33,352 bases of DNA from Hofstenia miamia (Eukaryota; Xenacoelomorpha; Acoela; Hofsteniidae): the NCBI GenBank assembly GCA_900660155.1, contig CABFPE010000008.1:2407806-2441157 (forward strand), written 5' to 3'. The notes under the pieces were generated by a model that did not search any database, had not been told where the DNA came from, and was given only the letters and a program-made list of their open reading frames with translations. Below, in pieces: positions 21,769 to 31,101 of this stretch (positions are counted from its first letter, which is position 1; the number at the start of each line of letters is the position of its first letter). A program made the translations under genes and the position numbers.

Positions 21769-21978
21769 TCAAAATGACACCCCAGTATTTCCATGATAAA
21801 GCCTTAGATTTCGGATTTCTAGTTCAGACTTTAAAATACCATCAATATAGATCATATCATATCGTTTTTCAATAATTTTTTCCCGATGAGAAGGGCTTGA
21901 CGCAGGACGGATAATAACGTTGAATTGTGATCCTTTTAGTTTATAGCATTTAGAGAGAATCAGCCTTTTATTCCTCAT
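21769..21978 (-). other. Unassigned open frame next to the RT relic
   Basis: A 69-residue open frame with a protein-like composition (YKLKGSQFNVIIRPASSPSH, then REKIIEKRYDMIYIDGILK) lies on the same strand just upstream of the reverse-transcriptase relic. The LKGS...R..R.K pattern is loosely like the C-terminal RNA-binding part of LINE ORF1 proteins, but I cannot confirm this. It may be another part of the same degraded retroelement. Confidence 0.25.
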
Positions 21979-22524
21979 TTCCTACATCAACAATTATCAC
22001 CGGTGTAGAATTAGCTTTTTTTGACCAACATCAAAAAGGTTGAAAATGTCAATTTTTTTACCATTGAGGAAAGACGAGACTATATATATATACATATATA
22101 TTGCTTAATAGAATAAACATAACGGCTAAATTGTTAAACAATAATTCTATAAAAGTAAACATTTCTTATTGAAAATTTATTTGCAATTTACCTTAAAATG
22201 CTTAAAAACCATCTGAAACGTATCATTTAAGCATCAAACAATTTAATTACGATTCTATTATTAAAATTCCTACTAATACCATCACAACCATCAAAGCCAA
22301 GTAAAATTGGGTGCTATGCAATATATTTTTGGTTTTGCATAGTTTTTGCTAAATAATATTAGCTTAGAATTATTAATCTACTAATTGTCGTAAATTGAAC
22401 ACAGTGGTATTCTGGTGAGTGCGGATACAGGTACGTATAAGCCTTTTCCGCTATTAGAAATCCCTTCCTCGTGTAGTTCTACTTTAGATTATTAGTGTAT
22501 AGGCTACAGTAAGATTGTGAAATT

Positions 22525-22708
22525 AGAAATTTCGTGAAAGCCCTAAAATTCAGTGAAATTGTGAAATTGGTATTTCACTTACCTAAATAAACATAACCAT
22601 AACCCTAACCCCAACCCCAATCCTAAAATTTAGTTGTTTTATGAAACTTTTAAGTGAAATGTAAATTTCACGAATTCATTGAAATTTTAGGGATTTCAAG
22701 AAATTCTT
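22525..22708. mobile_element. Fold-back element with CCCTAA-like loop
   Basis: The arm 22525-22580 and the reverse complement of 22652-22708 match at roughly 80% over 56-57 bases, sharing blocks such as CCCTAAAATT and ATTTCACTT. The 71-base loop contains CATAACCCTAACCCC-like telomere-type words. Long inverted arms around a short unique loop are typical of fold-back or MITE-type elements. I could not identify a target-site duplication. Confidence 0.6.
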
Positions 22709-24673
22709 AACTATACAAACTTGATGTAACATATATACCAATTCGCTATTTGTAATGTTACATGCTTGCATATTGAAGTCATTAATTAATATAATTTAAA
22801 ACTTGAACAAAGTATTTCATTCATTCAAAATTAGATAAATTCTGACAGAATTTGCACAATTTCTTGTTGTAATGTGTTAAATAGAAGATTGAAGAGTTTC
22901 TTTTTAAATTTGAAGTGCTTGAAAATACGAATGTCCCAAAAGCTATGGGCCATCAAAAACATGATGTTTTAGTGTGATTCGAAAGATCTTCCTGCGCATT
23001 TATAATTTGTTTGCCACAAAATACAAGAAATTAACTGAATATTTGGAAATTAGATAACAAATTTGTTTTAGTTTTTATTCAATTTTACTTTTCTTATTGA
23101 ATTCAGTTTCAGTTTCAGTTTTGATCAATTCATTTCTGTACACTTAGTTTCAGTTTTAATTTCAGATTCAGTTGAAAACACTACACTCTACTGATTGCAC
23201 TTTATGGTGTTATATTTTTTTTGTAAAATAGCTTTGTTTCACATTTTTGTATCCTTTGTACTTTTGAATGAGCTAAGTAAGTATTTAGCCGATTCACCCC
23301 ACCTAGCAATTGAATAATTACATGTAATTGCGACATTGAATTATATGAAAAATATATTGCCTTTTATGTTCTCATAAATCTAAAGAGGACTATAGAGGAA
23401 TTAATTGCTTCATTCTATTTTCTAGTAGCACTTACTACTATTGCACATGTGCCTCAAAAGATTCACCCCATTTTACTATAGAATGTTAATATAAATATAA
23501 CACTTGGCATTAACTAGAGCATATTGAATTTCCAAATCTGTAGATTATTTCGTTTAAAATATTTTGAAATTGTCCTTATGCCACGTTTTTTTACTTTCAT
23601 TTTAATTTCAAAAAAGTTGTTAATTCATCAAAAAACAATTTGCAAATTACAGAAGTTCTATGAAACATCTTCTATTATCTGTTAGAACTGCAAGTTTGTC
23701 AATCCATATAGGCTATCCTGAAACATAACACATTTATGTGTTTAAAAGATAAATTCCAAGTAAGGCATATAGTGTCAAAGATACTTTTCATATCAAAGTT
23801 AAAGACGTGCTTAGTGTAATTGACTAAACAGAACATAGGTAGGGTTTTTATAATCAAAAAATTTGTTACGCTACATGACATTTACGTGGAATGACCCAAG
23901 AAATATTTGTAAAATTTGTTAAATAATTGAATACATTAATCAAACATATACTACAATTATAATTATGGTGTTTTAATATATTATGAATATATCAAAAAAC
24001 AACAAATCATTTGAAATCAATTTTCATCCAGATTTCTAATGATAATGTTTATTTATAGTTATAGTTTAGCCATAAAACTGATTCTCTCACGAGATGGCGT
24101 TTTTAGCTTTCAATGTGATTTTCACTTTAGCTTATTTCAAAATATCTTTAAGGATGCAAGTAATTACGAATCTATCCAAAATTTATAAAGGTTTTTCACA
24201 TTTCCTTTGAGTTCTAAAATATCATGAAAATAAGTTCGTATTTGTTTTCCCAAACCGATGATTCTAAAATATATATTTTAGGATATCTTATTACAAAATT
24301 ATTACCATAGATTTCATACTTTCCTAAATCTATAATATTTTTTCATGTCGAAATTACTCATCACAGCACTCATCAGTTGCATTTTTGTTAGAATCACAAT
24401 TTGGGATCTTACTTGTGTTTTTAACAGCATAATTTCACAATGAAAATGCTTAGAAAGTGATGGTGTCTGAAATTCAGTATAATCGAAATGTCCCTATTGA
24501 CATATAAGATCTATAATTTACTTGAATGACTAGTAATGACTTCACACAAAAAGTATTACATGTAGAAGTAGTGAAGTCGCTTACAATGCAGAATATTGAC
24601 AATGGAGTTTTATAAACTCTGAATGACCTTCAAATTACAGAAACAAATCCACAACGGGAATTTACATAAATAT
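22709..24673. other. Non-coding stretch with small repeats
   Basis: No gene. At 23101-23176 there is a degenerate TTTCAG/AGTTTC repeat. GATTCACCCCA occurs at 23291-23301 and again at 23460-23470; the second copy is followed by TTTTACTATAGAATG, resembling the pogo-like terminus at 8188-8214. Confidence 0.45.
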
Positions 24674-24704
24674 TTAATCAACAACTGTAATAATAATAAT
24701 ATAT

Positions 24705-25580
24705 TTAAAATAATTCATCAACAGAAACGAATCTGAAATACAGTTCCCCGTAAAAATCCATGTGGAAAACAGATAATTGTTTCTTGGTTTTGGCCTTTGT
24801 ACACCCAGGAAGTCTCGGTCTAAGTCTGGAAGCAGAATATTCTGTCCGAGAAGAGAGCACACTAGGATGACCACGATTTTCTAGAATATAGTTACAAAGT
24901 TTTTGATCTCTTAGATACGAATAGGTGCAAAATGTGCATTTATCCCAATTCGTACTACTCGTTTTTGCATTGCTTCTAAACAATTCAGCAAGCATTCATC
25001 ATCTCCCCGAACTACTTAACCATATCTAATCAATGATAGCGCTCCTTAAGTTGAACATAACGAAAATTTAGATGCTTCAGCTTCCTAAATAAGTAGAAAG
25101 TAGAAATGGCTTTCGTAGACACTTGCTGAATGTGTACCTTAAATCCAAATTTCTCGTCAACTGAGAAACTCATAATTTTCACAACAGAAATTCGAGGAAT
25201 GCGTAGATCAGGAAACGGTTCATCTTTAGGTTTAATCAAAAGTTCTTGAGATTTGCTCTCACAAAGAAAAAACTAATTTTAATGACACCGGGGTATCATT
25301 CCACAATATCCAGCAAAGACTGCATTTCCATCGTCTGCGAATTTCACCAATGCGGTATTGGGGATTCCATCAAGAACAAAGTAGGCTGTTGAGATATTGA
25401 ATAACGATGAGCCACTTACTGTGCCGTGTAGCATACCTCCGTTTGTATACCTAACTTTCGAATGGTGCTGGTTATATACAACCTTTTGAGAGCTTTGCAT
25501 AAGAATATGGCCTCCTAAATTCATTTAGTAGGCCATAACAAGAATCAATTAGATGTTGCTTTTTCTGAATACGAATTATT
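24705..25580 (-). pseudogene. Reverse transcriptase relic of a CR1/L2-type LINE
   Basis: Reading the minus strand down from 25524: NGGMLHGTVSGSSLFNIST ('GVPQGS.LGPLLF.I'), then LVKFADDGNAVF (catalytic FADD box intact), a frameshift, then SKSQELLIKPKDEPFPDL, SVDEKFGFKVHIQQVSTKA ('.V.VDEKL.FK.HI') and a third piece ending HPSVLSSRTEYSASRLRPRL. That last piece matches the C-terminal stretch of these proteins, where 'HPL..LLP.R..S..LR' precedes an RT-rich end. A weak N-terminal extension (QKKQHLIDSCYGLLNEF, up to about 25580) resembles the 'GF..RST..LL' region. Two frame breaks and loss of the endonuclease part make it non-functional. Confidence 0.75.
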
Positions 25581-25759
25581 TAGTTAATAATATTGTTAGC
25601 TTTAGACTATTATTAAATGTATTTTATCTGAATTTACATTTACACAATATCTTCTTGAATTTAGCATTTGTTCATTTTGTTGTTATCACAATTCTTAGAG
25701 CTAAAAATTTGGATAATTATTTTTTGAAATAACCAAAATAATTCTGAAACAACATTAAT

Positions 25760-25877
25760 AAATTTAACATAGTAAGCAGGAATCAACCAGAGTACTGGTC
25801 GATCAAGTTTGTTTATTCACTGCTGGGTACTTGATCGACCAGCACTCTGGCCGATTAATGCTTTCTATGTTAAATTT
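25760..25877. repeat. Long hairpin with 49-bp arms and 20-base loop
   Basis: Bases 25760-25808 and the reverse complement of 25829-25877 agree at 43 of 49 positions with no gaps. The arm base nearest the loop is CTGGTCGATCAAGT, perfect over 14 bp. Three of the six mismatches would be A-C in a plus-strand RNA but U-G wobbles in a minus-strand RNA. It could be a tiny fold-back MITE, or the source of a small-RNA hairpin precursor. AT-rich flanks make a target-site duplication hard to judge. Confidence 0.9.
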
Positions 25878-26190
25878 ATATACACAATAGAGTTCGATCG
25901 ATGGTTCAAATACTCATGGACAAACTTTTAAGATTGAATAAAAATTGATAGAACTATACCAGGACAAAGTAGGCCTACTCGAAAAAAAGTTTCAAATTTT
26001 TTAGGTTTTTTGGATCTAGCTAATTTGATCTTGGGTTTTTGGATTTTGGATAAAGATGAAATCTTCCTCTAACGTTGTTCTTTCGAATGAGCTATAATGT
26101 TCTAAAATCTATGGAGTAGAACATTAGTAACAAAATTTCCCATTTTGGCTGAGGCATATTTTTTTCTAATAATGGTCGAATTGTCACTAG

Positions 26191-26261
26191 CCAATGGCTA
26201 TTAGCCAATCGGATTACAGATAAATTTTAGCCAATGACATTAACGTTTTAAAGCGACGGAA
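26191..26261 (+). promoter_or_regulatory. Cluster of three CCAAT boxes
   Basis: Three copies of AGCCAAT lie within 45 bases (CCAAT at 26191, 26205 and 26231), in the same orientation, followed by a CGGAAG (ETS-like) word at about 26257. Clustered CCAAT boxes bind NF-Y and are typical of TATA-less promoters. No coding exon was recognised downstream, so the transcript, if any, is unknown. CCAAT words inside a repeat are the alternative. Confidence 0.35.
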
Positions 26262-26299
26262 GCAGACAGAACAGTAACGGTTGAGCTCACGATCAACTA

Positions 26300-28150
26300 C
26301 CTCTGGTCGAAAAAAAAATATTTTTTGTTATTTTCTAAAAGTATTTTTCGAACCCTGAAAGTGGGCCGATCTTATTTTTAGTTTCTATATCGATTTTATG
26401 TGATTGATTTGCGCCTATTCGTGAAAAGTAACCGAAAACTTAAGTTGCAAATCTTCTATTGAAATATTTTGGTTATTCATTCAATTGTGTAATAACAGTT
26501 ATGTGCTTTAGTTTGCAGTTCTAGTGCAAAGTATATATGCTTGGCTTATGCCTCCCTGTCTTTTGAAAACCAAAATTTTTGCATGCGACGCATTAAGTTA
26601 TTATCTATTTTTTTAATTTTATCGTCTTCTTAGTACATTGTAAAACTAATTGCTACTCAATTATTATTATAATTACTGTACTTTTGAAAGAAAACTTCCA
26701 AATTAATATGTTAGTAAATCACAAACGAGATTTCACAACAATAGTTTGGATGAATTTCATACTTAAAATAAGTAAGCATGGCTCAATTATTCTATTTTAA
26801 CTGAGTAAAGGCTCTTGACTGCAAACTAAAATTTCAGTTATTTCTGCAAAAGTAGAAAAGACAAAATTTAGGAGTTAAATTATATCATTTTTTTTAAACA
26901 AGAATTTTGTCATTATCACATTAAGAAATTTACTGCATTCTCGCAGATGTCAAAAAGATGATTAGCAATTCAGAATCTTTCGATCAGAATCTTTTGAAGA
27001 ATGTTTTACCTTTTGGAAGTGGGCAATATTTTGGTGCAGAATTTTATATGTGAGATTGAAAGCTTTAATTATTCAAAGTAATTATTTACAAATATATATT
27101 TGCTGTTTTAACATTTTGAATGCATATAATGTACATGCAAATTTAGCATATGAAAACTATGAAAAATTACGAAACAATTGTTGAAAACAGAGTTATTGCG
27201 CTAGATTCACCACCGAAAAATACTTTTTGCAAAAAATCAAATTTCAAGTCGCTTGATTTGCGAATAGAAAAAAACCTGGGTTTGTTTGGATTTTTCATAT
27301 CATGCACATTATTAATTGAATTTTACAATTGCTGCTCACGAAATATATGTAAAATACATTTTAAATATGAAGATTGAGCTAGGTTAAAAAATTTTATCCT
27401 CAAGGCAAAAATTTTTTCAAGAGTGTCATTCAGTGATTATTCCAAACAGTTTGTTTAAATTTTTAGAAGATCAAACTGTTTTCCCACATTTTCAAACACT
27501 GTTCTTCAAGCCTATTAGGAAGTGAATGTGCACACATGAAATGGGAAAATTAGCAAAGAACTGTATTGCAATACCTGATATATTTGAAAACTTTACCATT
27601 TTTGATAAAAATTTTCAGTTCTTGAAATACATTGAAATTATTTAAAAAATTAAAAAATAATAATAATTTTTAAATCACATGTGTCATCAGCTAACCTAAA
27701 ATATTCTTTTTCAATTATCATAGCGCCTACAATTTTAGTTTCTTGTTAATCGTGTTCATGTATATTGGAGCAAAAGCATAGAGCTATTCAAATTGTATCA
27801 TATTTGGGTCACATATTGACACAAAATTGGGTTGGTTCAAAGGAATTAATGGCTCAAATAAACTTGGGCTGGGTTGCTCATGTGGACCCAAATACAGCCA
27901 TGATGTCTTATTTTTTTGCTTTTTGTGCTACACTCAAATTCCAATTCTAAAGCAAAGCTTTATTTAAAAAGCCTCAATGTTATGATTGAATTTTAGTGAA
28001 ATTGACCTTGTAAAACTCGCAATCAATATTTCAAAATACCAGCTGCAATTTTTTGTGAAACAGTGATAATAACAATAATTTGCTGAATGAAGAACTAGCA
28101 AGTTTAGAAGCTCTGAGTTTAAAAGGTACGATAATTTCATACCTATTGCC
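26300..28150. other. AT-rich non-coding stretch
   Basis: No gene recognised. A 13-14-bp inverted pair, ATTTGGGTCACAT (27802-27814) and ATGTGGACCCAAAT (27880-27893), lies in the 27.8 kb region. Open frames at 27150-27377 and 27765-27950 show no family features. Confidence 0.5.
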
Positions 28151-28153
28151 TGC

Positions 28154-28155
<2 letters not shown>

Positions 28156-28188
<33 letters not shown>
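28156..28188. repeat. (TA)n microsatellite
   Basis: About 33 bases of pure TA repeat, directly followed by a GC-richer block (CAACGGCGGCGGAATGG, then a G-run) that resembles a hAT-type subterminal region. No matching partner end was found. Confidence 0.95.
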
Positions 28189-28189
<1 letters not shown>

Positions 28190-28351
28190 CAACGGCGGCG
28201 GAATGGATTTTTGATTGGGGAGGAAGGCTCATCTCAAAACTTAAATGGTACATATCTATATAACATATATAAAACAAAACACAACGGATGTAAACGGAGT
28301 TGGACAAAGACAGATACTGAATAAATGCAACAAAAAGCCAGGTCGAAGCAT

Positions 28352-28512
28352 GTATTGGTACGGCATCCTATCTCATTTGCGTATAATTTTGGTATTGGCA
28401 CGGTGTCATATCTCGTTTACAATTTACATGTAATGGAAGTATTAAAACGACATCATTATCTCATTTACACTCGAAGGAAGTATTGGTACTGCAACTTATC
28501 TCTAATGGCTTA
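28352..28512 (+). repeat. Degenerate four-copy minisatellite, about 40-47 bp
   Basis: Units begin at 28352, 28392, 28439 and 28480. Each follows the pattern GTATTGGnACnnnnTCnTATCTC, then a spacer with TTTACA-like words. Copies are diverged (the third has AAAA for GGTA), so the array is old. The open frames across it are by-products of the repeat. Confidence 0.6.
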
Positions 28513-28620
28513 ATCCACTATTTGATATCAATATGCATTCATACTAATGCAATACTGTGATTTTCCTTTTAGTAGCATAGGTAAGTTATTTTTCCACTGG
28601 GATATACTCTTTCTTTTCAG

Positions 28621-28713
28621 TCTCACAACTCCGGCCTCTCTGCAGTACAACAAACATCTACATCTACGCTGTCCCATGATGCTTCATTCAAACAATATTT
28701 CACGAAAAAGTAA
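28621..28713 (+). CDS. Candidate terminal exon, unknown protein
   Basis: A strong splice-acceptor-like tract (TACTCTTTCTTTTCAG, ending 28620) precedes a 31-codon frame that reads SHNSGLSAVQQTSTSTLSHD and then a short basic end, stopping at TAA 28711-28713. An AATAAA poly(A) signal follows at about 28790. Acceptor, Ser/Thr-rich protein-like sequence, stop and poly(A) signal in the right order suggest a real 3' terminal exon. No upstream exon was identified: a perfect AG|GTAAGT donor at 28579 would leave only a 40-base intron and gives a different phase. The family is unknown, and it could be chance. Confidence 0.3.
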   Translation, partial: SHNSGLSAVQQTSTSTLSHDASFKQYFTKK

Positions 28714-28797
28714 ACCAGAAAAACATTTATTGCTTATCGAAAAAATATAATTTGTTTTTTATATTAATTTTAATGTACTCTAAATATTAAATAAAGG

Positions 28798-28896
28798 AAC
28801 CCTAGCCCGGCTTCTGCAATATTAAGGACTGCGGAGTTAAAGCCCCCTTAGCGCCCTCAGTCTCGCTGCCCCTTTGGTATTTCTAGGGTTAATGGA
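28798..28896. repeat. GC-rich block bounded by AACCCTAG / CTAGGGTT
   Basis: A compact GC-rich block (AGCCCCCTTAGCGCCCTCAG and neighbours) is bounded by inverted AACCCTAG (28798) and CTAGGGTT (28883). It looks like the end of a hAT-like or other DNA element, but the boundary words are too short to be decisive. Confidence 0.3.
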
Positions 28897-28977
28897 GCAC
28901 TTAGAGAAATTTAATTGCTTACATCTTATATTTCTGCCCTTGGTCAAAATATAAATTGAGTCAGAATTAGTGATCTG

Positions 28978-29342
28978 TGGCTAAGGCAATTTTCTTGGTT
29001 GCAGCCGCCCATTTTTTCCTTAGCCACCCTTTGGCTGTAGTCGGACGTTGGTCGTAATGCATTAGCCGTAGCCGGTTGTCAGTCGTGATATTTTTGCCTT
29101 TGTCGGCGCTTTTTACTACTACTAATACTAAGTGAAATACTGAAATTTTCAATGCTCATGTTCAAACAAATAAGGAAAATAATCAAAGCGCGTGACATTT
29201 AAAAACAATAATACAGTACAAATAATATCATGGAAATAAATTGTTCATCATAATGCTCAGAAATGAATTTTAGCTGGGATTTTGACTGTAGCTGGCCACA
29301 GCCGGCTAACGCTAAGCCGTGGCCGCAGAAAAATAGTCGGAA
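28978..29342. repeat. Two clusters of AGCCG/GTCGG words, possibly inverted
   Basis: Around 28978-29110 and 29280-29340 the AT-rich background gives way to repeated short words such as TTAGCCGTAGCCGG, GGCTGTAGTCGG, CACAGCCGGCTAACG and AAGCCGTGGCCGC. The second cluster, reverse-complemented, shares the same word family, so this may be a fold-back element of about 360 bp. I could not make a continuous alignment by eye. Confidence 0.3.
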
Positions 29343-29790
29343 TGAGTCAGAACGTAAACAATTTTAAGCATGTAAGCAATTCTCCAATCCGTTTACAACT
29401 CTGATATACCTGTGTATAGTGATTTGTAAAAAACGTTTATACAGTACTTTCACTTGCTAAAAACTGTTCGGGCCTGGTAGAAAGGGATTTTTGTTGTGTT
29501 TCAATGTATATGTAATTGTAAAAATATAGGTTACAACTTCAAGGATTTCACATATAAAAGGTTATTTTCAGAGCGTAGCCCACGCAAAAACGAGTTCACT
29601 GTATACCATATTTATGGGCTATCATTGAAATCTTTGTAATAGTTGCAAAATTTCTTACTATTTTCTATAACTAATTGGTCATTTCCACATTACCAGATTA
29701 GTAAAGTGACTTAGGCTGATGTCCCTATGAAAAAGAATAATAAACAATCATAACATGGTGTTAGTTAATATAAGCTATAATGCAGAATGT
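29343..29790. other. Downstream flank of the LRAT-domain gene
   Basis: This is the 3' side of the minus-strand gene. I found no clear AATAAA on the minus strand in the first 400 bases after the stop codon, so the poly(A) site is unresolved. Confidence 0.4.
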
Positions 29791-31101
29791 TTACCATGGC
29801 CATAAACTTTTAAAAAATGAGCACACACTATTAACAACTGTTTTACCAACATTATAAACAGATTTGACTACTTCTTTCCCAATATTGCAAACACCTTTTA
29901 CTACTTCTTTCCCAATGTTATAAACGCCTTTAATAATTTCCTTTCCAGTATTATAAGCACCCTTCACCACTTCTTTTCCAATGTTATAAACGCCTTTAAT
30001 AATTTCTTTTCCAGTATTATAAGCACCCTTCACCACTTCTTTGATACAGTAATATGAGCCCTTTAAAATTTCTTTTCCAATGTTATAGATACCTTTTAAA
30101 ACCTCTTTGCCTATTGAATATATGCCCTTTACAACTTCCTTACCAATCGCATATACACTTACAAGAACATCTTTTGCGGTTTTAAATACCTTTTTCACAA
30201 ATGATTTTGCAAGTTTATAAGCTTTTGAGATAAAGGGACCTATTTTTCTCAGACAATAATTTATGAGTCGACCAATACACTTTCCAATATATTTGCATAG
30301 TGTTACAAGGACGGTAGACCACAGAATTCCAAAAAAGAAATTGCATTTGCTTAGTACGGAAACGACAAACCCAATAGCTGCAGCAGAATACTCTGCAATC
30401 AAAATGATTAACTCTTCTCGAAAAACATCACCACTTATCTGATCATTAGCATAAGCCTCGCAGACATTGTAAAAATCTATTGCACATTCTCCAATAATTA
30501 TAGCTAGTCCAACAAACTTAGCTGCGGCCTGAGAGGCTAATCTTGCTGTACTTCCTGCAACTGCTGCACCTACTGATACTAATCCGGAATTTGTCGCATC
30601 TCGTACCTGACTTGATACTTTATTACCTGTTTTTGCCCATGTTGCAAAATGCTCGCAATTATTTTTAAATAAATTGTAACACTTCTCACCTAGACGGCTT
30701 TGGGCTCTTTCAACAACTTCATTTTCATCAAACTCATTTTCATATATGTATTTATCAGCAAAATCAAATTTAGAAAAATCATATGTATTTCTTTTAATTT
30801 TGCCATTGCTCTCTGACTCATCCAAAGTGTATTCAATTACGGTAACTTTGTTCTTAGATTGGTTGACACTCTCCACAATTGCATGATGTTCAATTCCATA
30901 CAATCGGTTAAAAATAATATGATCTGCAGTGTAAATATCATTTATATTATCAATTGTAACTCTCTTTCTTTTTATTTCTAGTTGCTTACTTTCATCAATA
31001 GGTCGATTATCGTTGCACTTCGAATCAATATATTGATCAGTGTGTTGTTCTGTTTGAATGTCTTCATATTCTTTCCAGTTCGAAATTTCAGGACGATTCA
31101 T
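29791..31101 (-). CDS. LRAT-domain protein with 11-residue amphipathic repeat tail
   Basis: Intact 436-residue, single-exon frame. Residues about 55-165 form an LRAT/HRASLS-type domain (permuted NlpC/P60 fold; known members are thiol acyltransferases or phospholipases acting on membrane lipids). Visible motifs are ADHIIF (59-64), EHHAIV with the expected catalytic His72, and RLGEKCYNLFKNNCEHF with the nucleophile Cys149. The position that is usually a second His (VIH.) is Glu90 (VIEYT). Residues 1-50 are charged and polar. Hydrophobic stretches lie at about 193-211, 230-250 and 254-270 and could enter membranes. From about 298 to 429 the protein is built of 11-residue units such as GKEVVKGVYNI, ending FFKSLWPW. 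The start ATG has A at -3 and an in-frame TGA 24 bases upstream. Membrane acyltransferase or lipase activity is inferred, not shown; loss of activity through Glu90 is possible. Confidence 0.9.
   Translation of the reverse strand: MNRPEISNWKEYEDIQTEQHTDQYIDSKCNDNRPIDESKQLEIKRKRVTIDNINDIYTADHIIFNRLYGIEHHAIVESVNQSKNKVTVIEYTLDESESNGKIKRNTYDFSKFDFADKYIYENEFDENEVVERAQSRLGEKCYNLFKNNCEHFATWAKTGNKVSSQVRDATNSGLVSVGAAVAGSTARLASQAAAKFVGLAIIIGECAIDFYNVCEAYANDQISGDVFREELIILIAEYSAAAIGFVVSVLSKCNFFFGILWSTVLVTLCKYIGKCIGRLINYCLRKIGPFISKAYKLAKSFVKKVFKTAKDVLVSVYAIGKEVVKGIYSIGKEVLKGIYNIGKEILKGSYYCIKEVVKGAYNTGKEIIKGVYNIGKEVVKGAYNTGKEIIKGVYNIGKEVVKGVCNIGKEVVKSVYNVGKTVVNSVCSFFKSLWPW
29815..30177 (-). repeat. 33-bp coding repeats with a recent 66-bp duplication
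   Basis: This DNA encodes eleven clear 11-residue units (residues 309-429), preceded by one or two weaker ones (from 287 or 298). Within it, 29912-29977 and 29978-30043 are nearly identical 66-bp units (two protein repeats each), differing at one base that I can see (29941 versus 30007). The array therefore grew recently by a two-unit duplication, while the outer units are more diverged. Length variation between individuals is likely. Confidence 0.9.

Noticed and set aside
24674..24874. 66-residue minus-strand frame
   Set aside because: Alternative frame over the LINE relic's C-terminus; the overlapping frame carries the family motifs.
25896..25915. GGTTCAAAT as a tRNA B-box
   Set aside because: No A-box at the right distance and no cloverleaf can be formed. 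No tRNA was found in the window.
27802..27893. 13-14-bp inverted repeat ATTTGGGTCACAT
   Set aside because: Too short and with one gap; no target-site duplication or second copy, so chance is likely.
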